The notes: generated from the sequence alone by a model not told the origin. 64,000 nt of DNA from Nocardioides xinjiangensis (GCF_017916455.1 NZ_JAFMSY010000001.1:1223977-1287976); one strand, 5' to 3'. Shown: positions 36,718 to 45,345, counted from the first letter of the stretch. Numbers and translations: made by a program.

Positions 36718-37800
36718 GTGAGCCGAGGAGGGACGTCGCCCGAGGTGGTCGTCGAGGCCCTCGGCGTGCCGATCGGCATCCCGGTCACCGGCGCGGCCGC
36801 CGACCGGCTGCGGCGGCAGTGGAGCCGCGCCCTCACCGACCGGGAGCCGGCCACCGTCGTGGACCTCGAGCACCTCGACGGGCACGACCCGGTCGCCCTC
36901 GACTACGCCCTCACCTCACGCGTGACCCTCGCCGCCCTCGATGCCACGGCCGGGTCGCGCGTGAACCTGCACGCCGGCGCCGTCGCCGACGACGAGGGCC
37001 GGGCGCTCGCGGTGGTCGGTGCGTCCGGCGCGGGGAAGACGACCGCGGTCCACCACCTCGCTCGCCGCCTGGGCTACCTCTCCGACGAGACCACGTCGGT
37101 CGACGAGGGCCTCCTCGTCCATCCGCACCCCAAGCCGCTGTCCGTCATCACCGACGCCGACGCCCCCCGGGTCAAGCAGTCGCTGTCACCCGACGACCTC
37201 GGTCTCCTGCGCGCGCCGGCGACGTCGTACCTCCACCGGATCGTGCTGCTGCACCGCGGGGAGGACGACTCCGGCCTGGCGCCCCTCGCGCCGGCCCGGG
37301 CGATCGCGGAGATCGTGTCGCAGACGTCGTCGCTGCCGCGGCTGGAGGACCCCGTCCGACGCCTGGCCGACATGCTCGACGCGTGCGGTGGCGCCTGGGG
37401 GCTGCGCTACCGCGAGCTCGAGCACTGGGTCGACGACCTCGTCGGCCTCCTCGACGTCGAGGGGCAGCCGCCGCTCCCCCGACTGCACCACCCCGGGCGC
37501 CGGACCGACGACCCCGCCGGCGACGACCCCGCACCCCACGCCTGGGTGCGGGCCTCGTGGCGCGACGCGGTGGAGTACGACGACGAGCTGGTGGTGATGG
37601 TCGGCGACCGCGTGCACGTCCTCGCCGGCCTCGGCGTCGTGCTGTGGCTCGTCCTCGAGGTCCCGCGGACCACCGACGACCTCCTCGCCGAGGTGCGCGA
37701 GCTCTGGGGGGACCACCCGGACGCCGTCGGGCTCGTCACCGGCGCCCTCGAGCTGCTGGCGCACGAGGGGCTGCTCCGCGCGCCCGACGCGGCCGGCTGA
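36718..37800 (+). CDS. HPr-kinase-like P-loop protein with C-terminal PqqD-like domain
   Basis: A 360-aa protein. The HPr kinase/phosphorylase-like core has HAGAV, P-loop GASGAGKTT (101-109) and YLSDETTSVD (120-129), the acidic site. Relatives in lasso-peptide clusters phosphorylate a serine of the precursor; relatives in HPr-rel systems are uncharacterised. The tail (about 275-360: WRDAVEYDDELVVMVGDRVH, GVVLWLVLEVP, LELLAHEGLLR) looks like a second PqqD-type domain. GTG 36718 was chosen over the in-frame GTG at 36709 because it lies 7 nt after a TAGAGT box. Together with the two preceding plus-strand genes it forms a likely functional set. Confidence 0.83.
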   Translation: MSRGGTSPEVVVEALGVPIGIPVTGAAADRLRRQWSRALTDREPATVVDLEHLDGHDPVALDYALTSRVTLAALDATAGSRVNLHAGAVADDEGRALAVVGASGAGKTTAVHHLARRLGYLSDETTSVDEGLLVHPHPKPLSVITDADAPRVKQSLSPDDLGLLRAPATSYLHRIVLLHRGEDDSGLAPLAPARAIAEIVSQTSSLPRLEDPVRRLADMLDACGGAWGLRYRELEHWVDDLVGLLDVEGQPPLPRLHHPGRRTDDPAGDDPAPHAWVRASWRDAVEYDDELVVMVGDRVHVLAGLGVVLWLVLEVPRTTDDLLAEVRELWGDHPDAVGLVTGALELLAHEGLLRAPDAAG

Positions 37801-37844
37801 ACCGGCCCCCACCCGCGGCCGCGGAGCACGCTCGGGCCCGCGGG

Positions 37845-37850
37845 TAACGT
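37845..37850 (+). promoter_or_regulatory. -10 box TAACGT of the acyl-CoA dehydrogenase gene
   Basis: TAACGT ends 7 nt before ATG 37858 (leaderless arrangement). Confidence 0.4.
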
Positions 37851-37857
37851 GCGCGGC

Positions 37858-39018
37858 ATGACCGCCCGCCGCCAGCTGCCCACCGACGAGGCCCGCGACC
37901 TGCTCGCCCTCACCCGCGAGATCGCGACCAAGGAGCTCGCCCCCCGCTCGGCCGAGGCGGAGGCCACCGAGACCTTCCCGCGCGACGTCTTCCGGATGCT
38001 CGGCCAGGCCGGGCTGCTGTCCCTGCCCTACCCCGAGGAGCACGGCGGGGGCGACCAGCCCTACGAGTTCTACCTCCAGGTGCTGGAGGAGATCGGTGCC
38101 GTGTGGTCGTCGGTCGGGGTAGGAGTGTCGGTGCACGCCCTGTCCTGCTTCGGGCTGGCCCACTTCGGCACCGACGAGCAGCGGGCCGAGTGGCTGCCCG
38201 ACATGCTGGGCGGTGAGCTGCTCGGCGCGTACTGCCTCTCCGAGCCGCACGCCGGCTCCGACCCGGCCGCGATGCGCACCACCGCCCGCCGCGACGGCGA
38301 CTCCTACGTCCTCAACGGCGCGAAGGCATGGACGACCCACGGCGGTCACGCCGACTTCTACAAGGTGATGGCGCGGACCTCCGACGACCGCAACGGCATC
38401 TCCTGCTTCCTCGTGCCCGCCTCCGCGGAGGGCCTGTCGGCCGACCCGCCCGAGCGCAAGATGGGCCTGACCGGCTCGGCCACCGCGACGATGCGCTTCG
38501 ACGGCGTGCGCGTGCCCGTGGAGCGCAGGCTGGGCGCGGAGGGCGAGGGCCTGCGGATCGCGCTCGCCGGGCTGGACTCGGGCCGGCTCGGCATCGCCGC
38601 GGTGGCCGTCGGCCTCGCGCAGGGCGCCCTCGACGCCGCGGTGGCGTACGCCAAGGAGCGCGAGACCTTCGGCACGAGGATCATCGACCACCAGGGACTG
38701 GCCTTCGTCCTGGCCGACATGGAGGCCGCGATCGTCTCGGCGCGCGCGACCATGCTGCACGCCGCCCGCCTGCGCGACGCGGGCCTGCCGTTCTCCCGCG
38801 AGGCCTCGATCGCCAAGCTCGTCGCGACCGACAACGCCATGAAGGTCACCACCGACGCCGTGCAGGTCCTCGGCGGCTACGGCTACACCCGCGACTTCCC
38901 CGTCGAGCGCTACATGCGCGAGGCGAAGGTCATGCAGATCTTCGAGGGCACGAACCAGATCCAGCGCATGGTGATCTCGCGCTCGCTGGCGAGGGACAAC
39001 GCCGGCCTGATCGGCTGA
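37858..39018 (+). CDS. Acyl-CoA dehydrogenase
   Basis: A 386-aa FAD enzyme that introduces the alpha-beta double bond in acyl-CoA. Order of motifs: AYCLSEPHAGSDPAAM (FAD/substrate loop), KAWTTHGGHADFY, RLGIAAVAVGLAQGALD, QVLGGYGYTRDFPVERY and the catalytic glutamate in MQIFEGTNQIQR. Full length for the short/medium-chain family. The chain-length preference is not clear. ATG 37858 is favoured over the in-frame GTG at 37849, which would lie between the -10 box and the gene. No electron-transfer flavoprotein gene is adjacent. Confidence 0.93.
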   Translation: MTARRQLPTDEARDLLALTREIATKELAPRSAEAEATETFPRDVFRMLGQAGLLSLPYPEEHGGGDQPYEFYLQVLEEIGAVWSSVGVGVSVHALSCFGLAHFGTDEQRAEWLPDMLGGELLGAYCLSEPHAGSDPAAMRTTARRDGDSYVLNGAKAWTTHGGHADFYKVMARTSDDRNGISCFLVPASAEGLSADPPERKMGLTGSATATMRFDGVRVPVERRLGAEGEGLRIALAGLDSGRLGIAAVAVGLAQGALDAAVAYAKERETFGTRIIDHQGLAFVLADMEAAIVSARATMLHAARLRDAGLPFSREASIAKLVATDNAMKVTTDAVQVLGGYGYTRDFPVERYMREAKVMQIFEGTNQIQRMVISRSLARDNAGLIG

Positions 39019-39063
39019 GGCCGGCCGCGGTCGGCCCGCGGTCGGCCGCGCCACCCACCGATC

Positions 39064-39729
39064 TCACACGTCGGTGACGCGCACCCCCGCGTGCGCCTTG
39101 TAGCGCCGGTTGATGGCGATCAGGTTGGCCGTCAGGGCCTCGACCTGGTGGGCGTTGCGGAGGCGACCGCCGTACATCCCTCGCATGCCCGGCACCACGT
39201 CGGCCAGCGCCTGGACGAGGTCGGTCGCCTCGCGGTCGTCACCGAGGACGAGGACGTCGGTCTCGACCCGCTCGACGTCGGGGTCCAGCAGCAGGACCGC
39301 GCTGACGTTGTGGAACGCGCCCACGACGCGCGACTCCGGGAGGATGGCGGCGGCCTGCTGGGTGGCCGAGCCCTCCTCGACCGGCAGGGCGTACGCCCCC
39401 TGCTTGTCGAAACCGAGGGGGTTCACGCAGTCCACGACGACCTTGCCGGCCAGCTCGCTGGTGAGCGAGGAGAGCAGCTCGGCGTGGCCCTCCCACGGCA
39501 CGACGACCAGCACGACGTCGCCCGCCGCGGCGGCCTCGTGGTTGTCCGCCCCGCGCACCCGGCCCACGTCGCCGAGCCCCGTGGCGGCCTCGCGCGCCCG
39601 GTCCGCGCTGCGCGAGCCCAGCACGACGTCGAGGTCCGCGGCCGCGAACCGGCGGGCCAGGCCCCGCCCCTGCGGCCCCGTGCCGCCCAGGACGGCGATG
39701 GTCAGCGAGGCGAGGTCGTGGTCGGTCAT
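39064..39729 (-). CDS. npdG: NADPH-dependent F420 reductase
   Basis: A 221-aa Rossmann protein that moves hydride between NADPH and coenzyme F420, supplying reduced F420. The N-terminus TIAVLGGTGPQGRGLARRFA is the dinucleotide fold, with SRSADRA as the NADP-phosphate site. VVLVVVPWEGH, VVDCVNPLGF and RVVGAFHNVSA are typical of NpdG/Fno. RLRNAHQVEALTANLIAIN closes the protein. Presence implies an F420-using actinobacterium. The ATG has a TAGCGT box 7 nt upstream. Confidence 0.92.
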   Translation of the reverse strand: MTDHDLASLTIAVLGGTGPQGRGLARRFAAADLDVVLGSRSADRAREAATGLGDVGRVRGADNHEAAAAGDVVLVVVPWEGHAELLSSLTSELAGKVVVDCVNPLGFDKQGAYALPVEEGSATQQAAAILPESRVVGAFHNVSAVLLLDPDVERVETDVLVLGDDREATDLVQALADVVPGMRGMYGGRLRNAHQVEALTANLIAINRRYKAHAGVRVTDV

Positions 39730-39736
39730 TGCGCCG

Positions 39737-39742
39737 ACGCTA
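39737..39742 (-). promoter_or_regulatory. -10 box TAGCGT of npdG
   Basis: TAGCGT ends 7 nt before ATG 39729, consistent with leaderless mRNA. Confidence 0.4.
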
Positions 39743-39847
39743 GCGAACGGCCCGACCCGTCCGGTGCCCGCCCGTCCCGTGGGTGCGGACGAGCGGCCCA
39801 CCCCTCCGTGGGTTGTCCACCCTCCAGGTGCGAGCGAGCGTGGAGGC

Positions 39848-40378
39848 ATGACCAAGCGCATCGCATTCCTGACCGCTCTCGAAGGTGTCGAGGAGGTCGA
39901 GCTCACCAAGCCGTGGCAGGCCGCCGTCGACGCCGGCCACACCGCCGAGCTGCTGTCGCTGGACGAGGGCGAGGTCCAGCTCTTCCAGCACCTCGACAAG
40001 TCCTCCACCCAGCGCGTCGACCGACGCGTGAGCGACGTGGCCGTCGCCGACTACGACGCCCTCGTCCTGCCCGGTGGCGTCGCGAACCCCGACGCCCTGC
40101 GCATGGACGAGGAGGCCGTCGCGTTCGTGCGTGACTTCATCGACTCCGGCAAGCCCGTCGCCGCGATCTGCCACGCCGCCTGGACCCTCGTCGAGGCCGA
40201 CCGCGTGCGGGGCAAGCGGGTGGCGAGCTGGCCGAGCCTCCAGACCGACATCCGCAACGGCGGCGGCGACTGGGTCGACGAGGAGGTCGTCGTCGACGGC
40301 AACCTCATCACCAGTCGGAACCCCGACGACATCCCGGCCTTCTCACAGGCGCTGCTCGAGGCCCTGTCCTCGCGGTGA
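39848..40378 (+). CDS. PfpI/DJ-1 family protein (type 1 glutamine amidotransferase fold)
   Basis: A 176-aa cytoplasmic DJ-1/PfpI protein. The nucleophile cysteine sits in the elbow PVAAICHAAWTLV, preceded by ALVLPGGVANPDALR and with the glutamate in the N-terminal strand region (EEVELTKPW). Relatives are called intracellular protease I or deglycase, but their true activities are disputed. It has a clear TGGAGG 2 nt upstream of ATG, unlike its leaderless neighbours. It converges on the RibD-C gene across 40 bp. Confidence 0.9.
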   Translation: MTKRIAFLTALEGVEEVELTKPWQAAVDAGHTAELLSLDEGEVQLFQHLDKSSTQRVDRRVSDVAVADYDALVLPGGVANPDALRMDEEAVAFVRDFIDSGKPVAAICHAAWTLVEADRVRGKRVASWPSLQTDIRNGGGDWVDEEVVVDGNLITSRNPDDIPAFSQALLEALSSR

Positions 40379-40418
40379 GGCCCGGCCGGGGCCGGTGGAC
40401 GTCCGGCCTCGGCGTCGA

Positions 40419-41102
40419 CTACCCCGGCTGGACCAGCCAGCGGCCCAGCAGCGTCCCGTCCTGCTCGAGCAGCAGGGCGGGACGCAGCCGCACGTCCACC
40501 TGCGCACCGGTCGCCATGCGCACGGCGTCCCCGCCGGCCAGGCGCGGCACCACGGTCCAGCACAGCTCGTCGACGACGCCGGCCGCCAGCAGGTCCGCGA
40601 ACAGCGACGGCCCGCCCTCGCAGAGGATCTCGCTCCACCCCCGGTCGGCCAGCGCCGGCACGAGGGCGGCGAGGTCGATGTCGTCCTCGCCGAGCACGAG
40701 CACGTGCTCGTCCCCGAGCCGCTCCCGGGCGGCGTCGAGGCCCTCCGACGAGGCCACGGTCGCCATCAGCACGCGGCCGCGCGGCGCCTCGCGCAGCGTC
40801 GGCGGCACGTCGGCCGACCGGCTCACGACGACCAGCGGCAGCGGTGGGACGTCGTACCCCTCCGTGCGCAGCGTCCCCGCGCCGACCACCAGGCAGTCCG
40901 CCCGGCTGCGCAGCATGTGGAAGACCCGCTTGTCGGCGGCGTTGTTGATGCTCTTGCTCAGCCCGTCGCCACCCTGGGCGGCGCCGTCGACCGTGCTGAC
41001 GAAGTTCACCCGCAGCCAGGGCCGACCGTCCGGGGCGTACGCCGCCGCCAGCTCCTCGTCGGACAGGTCGGCCAGTCGTCGCAGCTCGAGGGGGTCGCTC
41101 AC
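40419..41102 (-). CDS. Pyrimidine reductase family protein (RibD C-terminal domain)
   Basis: A 227-aa protein with the RibD-C/dihydrofolate-reductase-like fold. RPWLRVNFVSTVDGAAQG, DKRVFHMLRSRADCLVVGAGT and ILCEGGPSLFADLLAAGVVDEL match the NADPH- and substrate-binding parts of riboflavin-pathway reductases. It lacks the deaminase domain of full RibD, so it may reduce a flavin/pterin precursor or another substrate. It starts with GTG 17 nt from the divergent pterin-binding gene. Confidence 0.9.
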   Translation of the reverse strand: MSDPLELRRLADLSDEELAAAYAPDGRPWLRVNFVSTVDGAAQGGDGLSKSINNAADKRVFHMLRSRADCLVVGAGTLRTEGYDVPPLPLVVVSRSADVPPTLREAPRGRVLMATVASSEGLDAARERLGDEHVLVLGEDDIDLAALVPALADRGWSEILCEGGPSLFADLLAAGVVDELCWTVVPRLAGGDAVRMATGAQVDVRLRPALLLEQDGTLLGRWLVQPG

Positions 41103-41107
41103 CCCCC

Positions 41108-41113
41108 TACTGT
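41108..41113 (+). promoter_or_regulatory. -10 box TACTGT of the pterin-binding-family gene
   Basis: TACTGT ends 6 nt before GTG 41120. It lies inside the 17-bp gap shared with the divergent RibD-C gene. Confidence 0.4.
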
Positions 41114-41119
41114 TGCACC

Positions 41120-42022
41120 GTGATCTCGCTCGCCGACCTGGCCGCCCTCCAGAACGCCCACGGCGACGCCTGGGCCGCCCCGGTCGCGCCCGTCGTGCTC
41201 GACGGGCCGCGGGGGCCGGCCGTCATCGGCGACGGGCCGGTCACGCTGATGGGTTGCATCAACCTCTCGCGCGACTCCACCTACCGCGAGAGCATCGCGA
41301 CCAGCCCCGCCGACGCCGTGCGGATGGGACGCATCCAGGTGGCGCAGGGCGCCGCGATCGTCGACCTGGGCGCGGAGTCGAGCACCGCCGCGGCCGCCCG
41401 GGTCTCCGCCGATGACCAGGTCGCCACCCTGGTGCCGGCCGTCGAGGGGCTCGCCCCGGAGACCGTGGTCTCGGTGGAGACCTACGAGCCCGACGTCGTG
41501 CGCGCCTGCCTCGACGCCGGGGCGCGGGTCCTGAACATGACCGGCCGGCAGCACGAGGACGAGATGCTCGCGCTCGCCGCGGAGTACGACGCTGCGGTCG
41601 TGATGTGCTTCGGCACGACCACCAACGTCCGCGAGGTCGCCGACGTGCCTCCCGACGACGACCCGGTCCCGGCGCTGCTCGACCACTTCGCGCCGCGGCT
41701 CGCTCGCGCCCGCTCGCTCGGGGTGGACAAGGTGGTGATCGACCCGGGCATGGGCTTTTACTACGGCAACCTCGTCGAGCCGATGACCCGTGCCCGCCAC
41801 CAGGCGCGGGTGCTGGCGCAGACGTTCCGCCTGCGGCCGCTGGGCGTGCCGGTCTGCAACGCGCTCCCGCACACGTACGACATCTTCGGCGACGAGTTCC
41901 GCAAGGCGGAGGGGTTCTACGGGACGATCGCCGCGCTCGGCGGTGCGCACCTCCTGCGCATCCACGAGGTGGCCCACCTGCGCGTGGTGCTCCGGGGGCT
42001 CATGGAGCTCGAGGTTCGCTGA
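41120..42022 (+). CDS. Divergent dihydropteroate-synthase-family (pterin-binding) protein
   Basis: A 300-aa TIM-barrel protein aligning with DHPS: LMGCINLSRDSTYRES corresponds to the first pterin loop, IVDLGAESST to the second, VVSVETYEPDVVRACLDAGA to the fourth strand region, and VVIDPGMGFYYGN to the fifth. Several canonical DHPS residues differ: the NxTPDSF loop reads NLSRDST, the usual lysine after SIDTY is E, and IND reads LNM. A true folP role is therefore doubtful; it may bind another pterin or one-carbon substrate. Divergent neighbour is a RibD-C reductase. Confidence 0.78.
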   Translation: MISLADLAALQNAHGDAWAAPVAPVVLDGPRGPAVIGDGPVTLMGCINLSRDSTYRESIATSPADAVRMGRIQVAQGAAIVDLGAESSTAAAARVSADDQVATLVPAVEGLAPETVVSVETYEPDVVRACLDAGARVLNMTGRQHEDEMLALAAEYDAAVVMCFGTTTNVREVADVPPDDDPVPALLDHFAPRLARARSLGVDKVVIDPGMGFYYGNLVEPMTRARHQARVLAQTFRLRPLGVPVCNALPHTYDIFGDEFRKAEGFYGTIAALGGAHLLRIHEVAHLRVVLRGLMELEVR

Positions 42023-42068
42023 CCGTCACCGTGCAGGCAGCTCGCTCCGACGAGCCGGTGGCCCACGC

Positions 42069-42300
42069 TCAGGCGGCGAGGGCGTGACGCCCACCTGCCT
42101 GCACGGTGCGCCGGACGACGACGTCGGCGATCGCGGCCGCCACGTCGTGGGCCCGAACATCACGTCGGACCAGGAGAACCGGAGCACGACGAGCCCCAGC
42201 CGCGCCGCCGAGGTGTAGCGGTCGACGTCGCGCTGCAGGCCGGCCCTGGTCCAGTGGTGTCCTCGAACGACTCCGCCCCGCTGCCGGAGTCATCCACAGG
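42069..42300 (-). pseudogene. DUF559-type protein, 3' remnant with frameshifts
   Basis: Minus-strand translation gives [11 protein letters not shown], then after a one-base shift [19 protein letters not shown] and [18 protein letters not shown], then after a second shift [16 protein letters not shown] to a stop at 42069. The middle part matches the C-terminal Vsr-like core of DUF559 proteins (D...RY...LG..VLRFSW.DV). Only about 75-80 codons remain and at least two frameshifts are needed, so this is a decayed fragment. It fills the 335-bp gap between the pterin-binding gene and galE; nothing else is visible in that gap. Confidence 0.5.
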
Positions 42301-42357
42301 CCGCGGTCGTGCACCAGGACGGCCGTCCGGGCACGCCGGCCGGAGGCGGGCGCGGCC

Positions 42358-43371
42358 TCAGCCGGCGTACCCCTGGGGGTTCTGCGACTGCCACCGCCAC
42401 GCGTCGGCCGCCATCTCGTCGACGGTCTTCTTCGTGCTCCAGCCGAGCTCGCGGTTGGCCTTGCTCGGGTCGGCGTAGGACACCGCGACGTCACCGGGCC
42501 GGCGCGCGACGACCTCGTAGGGGAGCTCGCGGCCGACCGCCCGCTCGAACGCGTGCAGCAGCTCGAGCACGCTGGTGCCGTGCCCGGAGCCGAGGTTCCA
42601 CACGTTGACGCCCTCGGCGGTGGTGGCGAGCGCCTCGAGTGCGGCGATGTGCCCGGCGGCGAGGTCCTCGACGTGGATGTAGTCGCGCACGCCGGTGCCG
42701 TCGGGGGTGTCGTAGTCGTCACCGAAGACCGACAGCTTGTCGCGCTTGCCCACCGCCACCTGGGCGAGGAAGGGCATGAGGTTGTTGGGTGTGCCGGACG
42801 GGTCCTCGCCGATCGTGCCGGACTCGTGCGCCCCGACGGGGTTGAAGTAGCGCAGCAGCGCGAAGCGCATCCGCGGCTCGGCCGCGGCCACGTCGCGGAG
42901 GATCTGCTCCTGCATGACCTTGGTCCAGCCGTAGGGGTTGGTGGCGAACGTGCGCCGGTCCTCGGTGGCTCCCGCCTGGTCGGTGCCGTAGACCGTGGCA
43001 CTGGAGGAGAAGACGAGCTTGTCGACGTCGTGCTTCTGCATCGCGCGGACCAGCGAGAACGTGGAGACGAGGTTGTTCTCGTAGTAGTCGAGCGGCTTGG
43101 CGACGCTCTCCCCCACCGCCTTGTAGCCCGCGAAGTGGATGACGGCGTCGAAGTCCTCGGCGGCGAAGAGGTGCTCGGTCTTGTCGTAGTCGCACAGGTC
43201 GAAGGAATGCGTGGGCAGGCTGGTGCCGGTCAGCGACTCCATCCGCGCCAGCACCGTCGGGTGCGCGTTGCTGAAGTTGTCGACGATGACCACGTCGTGT
43301 CCGGCGGCGACGAGCTGGATGACGGTGTGCGAGCCGATGTAGCCGGCACCCCCGCTGACGAGGATCTTCAT
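42358..43371 (-). CDS. galE: UDP-glucose 4-epimerase
   Basis: A 337-aa extended short-chain dehydrogenase that interconverts UDP-glucose and UDP-galactose. NAD site [12 protein letters not shown] (5-16), [22 protein letters not shown] with the catalytic Ser/Thr, and NPYGWTKV with the Tyr-xxx-Lys pair. [15 protein letters not shown] and [10 protein letters not shown] are GalE hallmarks. It supplies UDP-Gal for surface glycans or galactose use. A TAGGGT box ends 7 nt before the ATG. Divergent from the gmd gene. Confidence 0.94.
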   Translation of the reverse strand: MKILVSGGAGYIGSHTVIQLVAAGHDVVIVDNFSNAHPTVLARMESLTGTSLPTHSFDLCDYDKTEHLFAAEDFDAVIHFAGYKAVGESVAKPLDYYENNLVSTFSLVRAMQKHDVDKLVFSSSATVYGTDQAGATEDRRTFATNPYGWTKVMQEQILRDVAAAEPRMRFALLRYFNPVGAHESGTIGEDPSGTPNNLMPFLAQVAVGKRDKLSVFGDDYDTPDGTGVRDYIHVEDLAAGHIAALEALATTAEGVNVWNLGSGHGTSVLELLHAFERAVGRELPYEVVARRPGDVAVSYADPSKANRELGWSTKKTVDEMAADAWRWQSQNPQGYAG

Positions 43372-43378
43372 GAGGCCC

Positions 43379-43384
43379 ACCCTA
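43379..43384 (-). promoter_or_regulatory. -10 box TAGGGT of galE
   Basis: TAGGGT ends 7 nt before ATG 43371. The divergent gmd start has a weaker CAGACT box (43401-43406) within the dyad GACAGACTGTC. Confidence 0.45.
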
Positions 43385-43413
43385 ACGAGCAGCGCCCTGA
43401 CAGACTGTCGGCC

Positions 43414-44394
43414 ATGCCCTCCGCACTCATCACGGGGATCACCGGCCAGGACGGCCTCTACCTCGCCGAGCTGCTGCTCGCCAAGGGGTACGACGTCCAC
43501 GGGCTGATCCGCGGCCAGAACAACCCGCGCCGCGAGCTGGTCTCCAAGGTCGTCCCCGACGTGCAGCTGCACAACGGCGACCTGACCGACCTCTCCAGCC
43601 TCATGCGCGCCATGCGTGACTCCGAGCCCGACGAGGTCTACAACCTCGGCGCCATCTCGTTCGTGGCCTACTCGTGGGAGAACGCGTTCGTCACCAGCGA
43701 CGTCACCGGCATGGGCGTGCTCAACATGCTCGAGGCCGTGCGCCTCCACGCCGGCGACGACCCGGCCGCGATCCGCTTCTACCAGGCGTCGAGCTCGGAG
43801 ATGTTCGGCAAGGTGCAGGAGGTCCCGCAGTCGGAGACCACGCTGCTCTGGCCGCGCTCGCCCTACGGCGTGAGCAAGGTCTACGGCCACTACATGACGA
43901 TCAACTACCGCGAGTCCTACGGCATGCACGCCTCGTCGGGCATCCTGTTCAACCACGAGTCGCCGCGCCGCGGACCCGAGTTCGTCACCCGCAAGATCAG
44001 CCAGGCGGTCGCCAGGATCCACCTCGGCCGGCAGGACTCCGTGGCGCTGGGCAACCTCGACGCGCAGCGCGACTGGGGCTACGCCGGCGACTACGTCGAG
44101 GCGATGTGGCGGATGCTCCAACAGGACGAGGGCGACGACTACGTCATCGCGACGGGGGAGACCCACTCGATCCGCGACTTCCTCGACCTCGCGTTCGCCC
44201 ACGTCGGCATCGACGACTGGAGCAAGCACGTCACGCAGGACCCGCGGTTCATGCGGCCCGCCGAGGTCGAGCTGCTGATCGGCGACGCGTCCAAGGCGAG
44301 GGACAAGCTCGGCTGGACGCCGACGGTCTCCTTCGCCGAGCTCGTGGCGATGATGGTGGACAGCGACATCGCGGCGGTCAAGGCGGGCTGGTGA
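43414..44394 (+). CDS. gmd: GDP-mannose 4,6-dehydratase
   Basis: A 326-aa NADP-dependent SDR that makes GDP-4-keto-6-deoxymannose, the precursor of GDP-fucose, GDP-rhamnose and related sugars. NADP site [17 protein letters not shown] (5-21), [26 protein letters not shown] with the catalytic Ser/Ser-Glu, [13 protein letters not shown] with Tyr/Lys, and [17 protein letters not shown], the GMD hallmark. [15 protein letters not shown] closes the core. The stop overlaps the next GTG by 4 bp, forming a two-gene operon with a second gmd-like gene. Confidence 0.93.
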   Translation: MPSALITGITGQDGLYLAELLLAKGYDVHGLIRGQNNPRRELVSKVVPDVQLHNGDLTDLSSLMRAMRDSEPDEVYNLGAISFVAYSWENAFVTSDVTGMGVLNMLEAVRLHAGDDPAAIRFYQASSSEMFGKVQEVPQSETTLLWPRSPYGVSKVYGHYMTINYRESYGMHASSGILFNHESPRRGPEFVTRKISQAVARIHLGRQDSVALGNLDAQRDWGYAGDYVEAMWRMLQQDEGDDYVIATGETHSIRDFLDLAFAHVGIDDWSKHVTQDPRFMRPAEVELLIGDASKARDKLGWTPTVSFAELVAMMVDSDIAAVKAGW

Positions 44395-45335
44395 CCGCTC
44401 GCGCGTTCATCACGGGCATCGGTGGGCAGGACGGCACGTACCTCGCCGAGCGCCTGGTCGGTGAGGGCATGGAGGTGCACGCGCTCGTGCTCTCGTCCGA
44501 CGGGCACCCGGCGCACTGCCCCGACGAGGTCGTGCTCCACGACGGCGACCTCGGGGACGTGGCGGCCACCCGCAGGCTGGTGCTCGACATCGCGCCGCAG
44601 GAGGTCTACAACCTCGCCGCCATCAGCTCGGTCGCCCAGTCGTGGGCCGAGCCGGACCGCACCGCCCACGTCAACGGGCAGGCCGCGGTCGCGCTCATGG
44701 AGACCGCACGGCAGGCCGGCGGCGTACGCCTCGTGCAGGCCTCCAGCGCGGAGATCTTCGGCGAGGCCGCCGAGTCGCCGCAGGACGAGCAGACGCCGAT
44801 CGCGCCGGTGAACCCGTACGGCGCGGCGAAGGCCTTCGCCCACCTCGCCGCCCGGGTCTTCCGGCAGCGCGACGTGCACGTGTCGAGCGTGGTCCTCTAC
44901 AACCACGAGTCGCCGCGCCGCCACCCCCGCTTCGTGACGCGGAAGATCACCTCGACGGTCGCGGCCATCGCTCGCGGCCGCGCCGACGAGCTGGTGCTCG
45001 GCAACCTCGACGCCCGCCGCGACTGGGGCTGGGCGCCGGACTACGTCGACGCGATGGTCCGCGCCGCCCGCGCCGAGGCCCCGTCGGACTACGTCGTCGC
45101 CACCGGGACGGCCCACTCGGTGCGTGACTTCGTCGCCGCGGCGTTCGCCGCCGCCGGCATCGACGAGTGGGAGCACCTGGTGCGCCAGGACGAGGCGTTC
45201 CTCCGGCCGGCCGACCCGACCGAGCTGGTCGGCGACGCCGGACGGGCTCGCGAGGAGCTCGGGTGGGCCCCTACCGTCCACTTCACCGAGATCGTCCGGC
45301 GGATGGTCGCCGCGGACCAGGCCGCGGTTGGCTGA
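44391..45335 (+). CDS. Second GDP-mannose 4,6-dehydratase-family protein
   Basis: A 314-aa paralogue of the upstream gmd, coupled to it by a GTGA overlap. It keeps [71 protein letters not shown] and [14 protein letters not shown]. The NADP site reads GIGGQDG rather than GITGQDG. The catalytic tyrosine and lysine are present. It is closer to GMD than to the usual GMER/RMD second enzyme, so it may be a partner subunit, a GDP-6-deoxy-4-keto-mannose reductase that evolved from GMD, or a dehydratase with another substrate. Confidence 0.87.
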   Translation: MTARAFITGIGGQDGTYLAERLVGEGMEVHALVLSSDGHPAHCPDEVVLHDGDLGDVAATRRLVLDIAPQEVYNLAAISSVAQSWAEPDRTAHVNGQAAVALMETARQAGGVRLVQASSAEIFGEAAESPQDEQTPIAPVNPYGAAKAFAHLAARVFRQRDVHVSSVVLYNHESPRRHPRFVTRKITSTVAAIARGRADELVLGNLDARRDWGWAPDYVDAMVRAARAEAPSDYVVATGTAHSVRDFVAAAFAAAGIDEWEHLVRQDEAFLRPADPTELVGDAGRAREELGWAPTVHFTEIVRRMVAADQAAVG

Positions 45336-45345
45336 CCACCCGCCG

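Noticed and set aside
35171-37800. Complete lasso-peptide biosynthetic cluster
   Set aside because: PqqD, HPr-kinase-like and nucleotidyltransferase parts are present, but no asparagine-synthetase-like cyclase, no transglutaminase-type protease and no precursor peptide were found within several kilobases.
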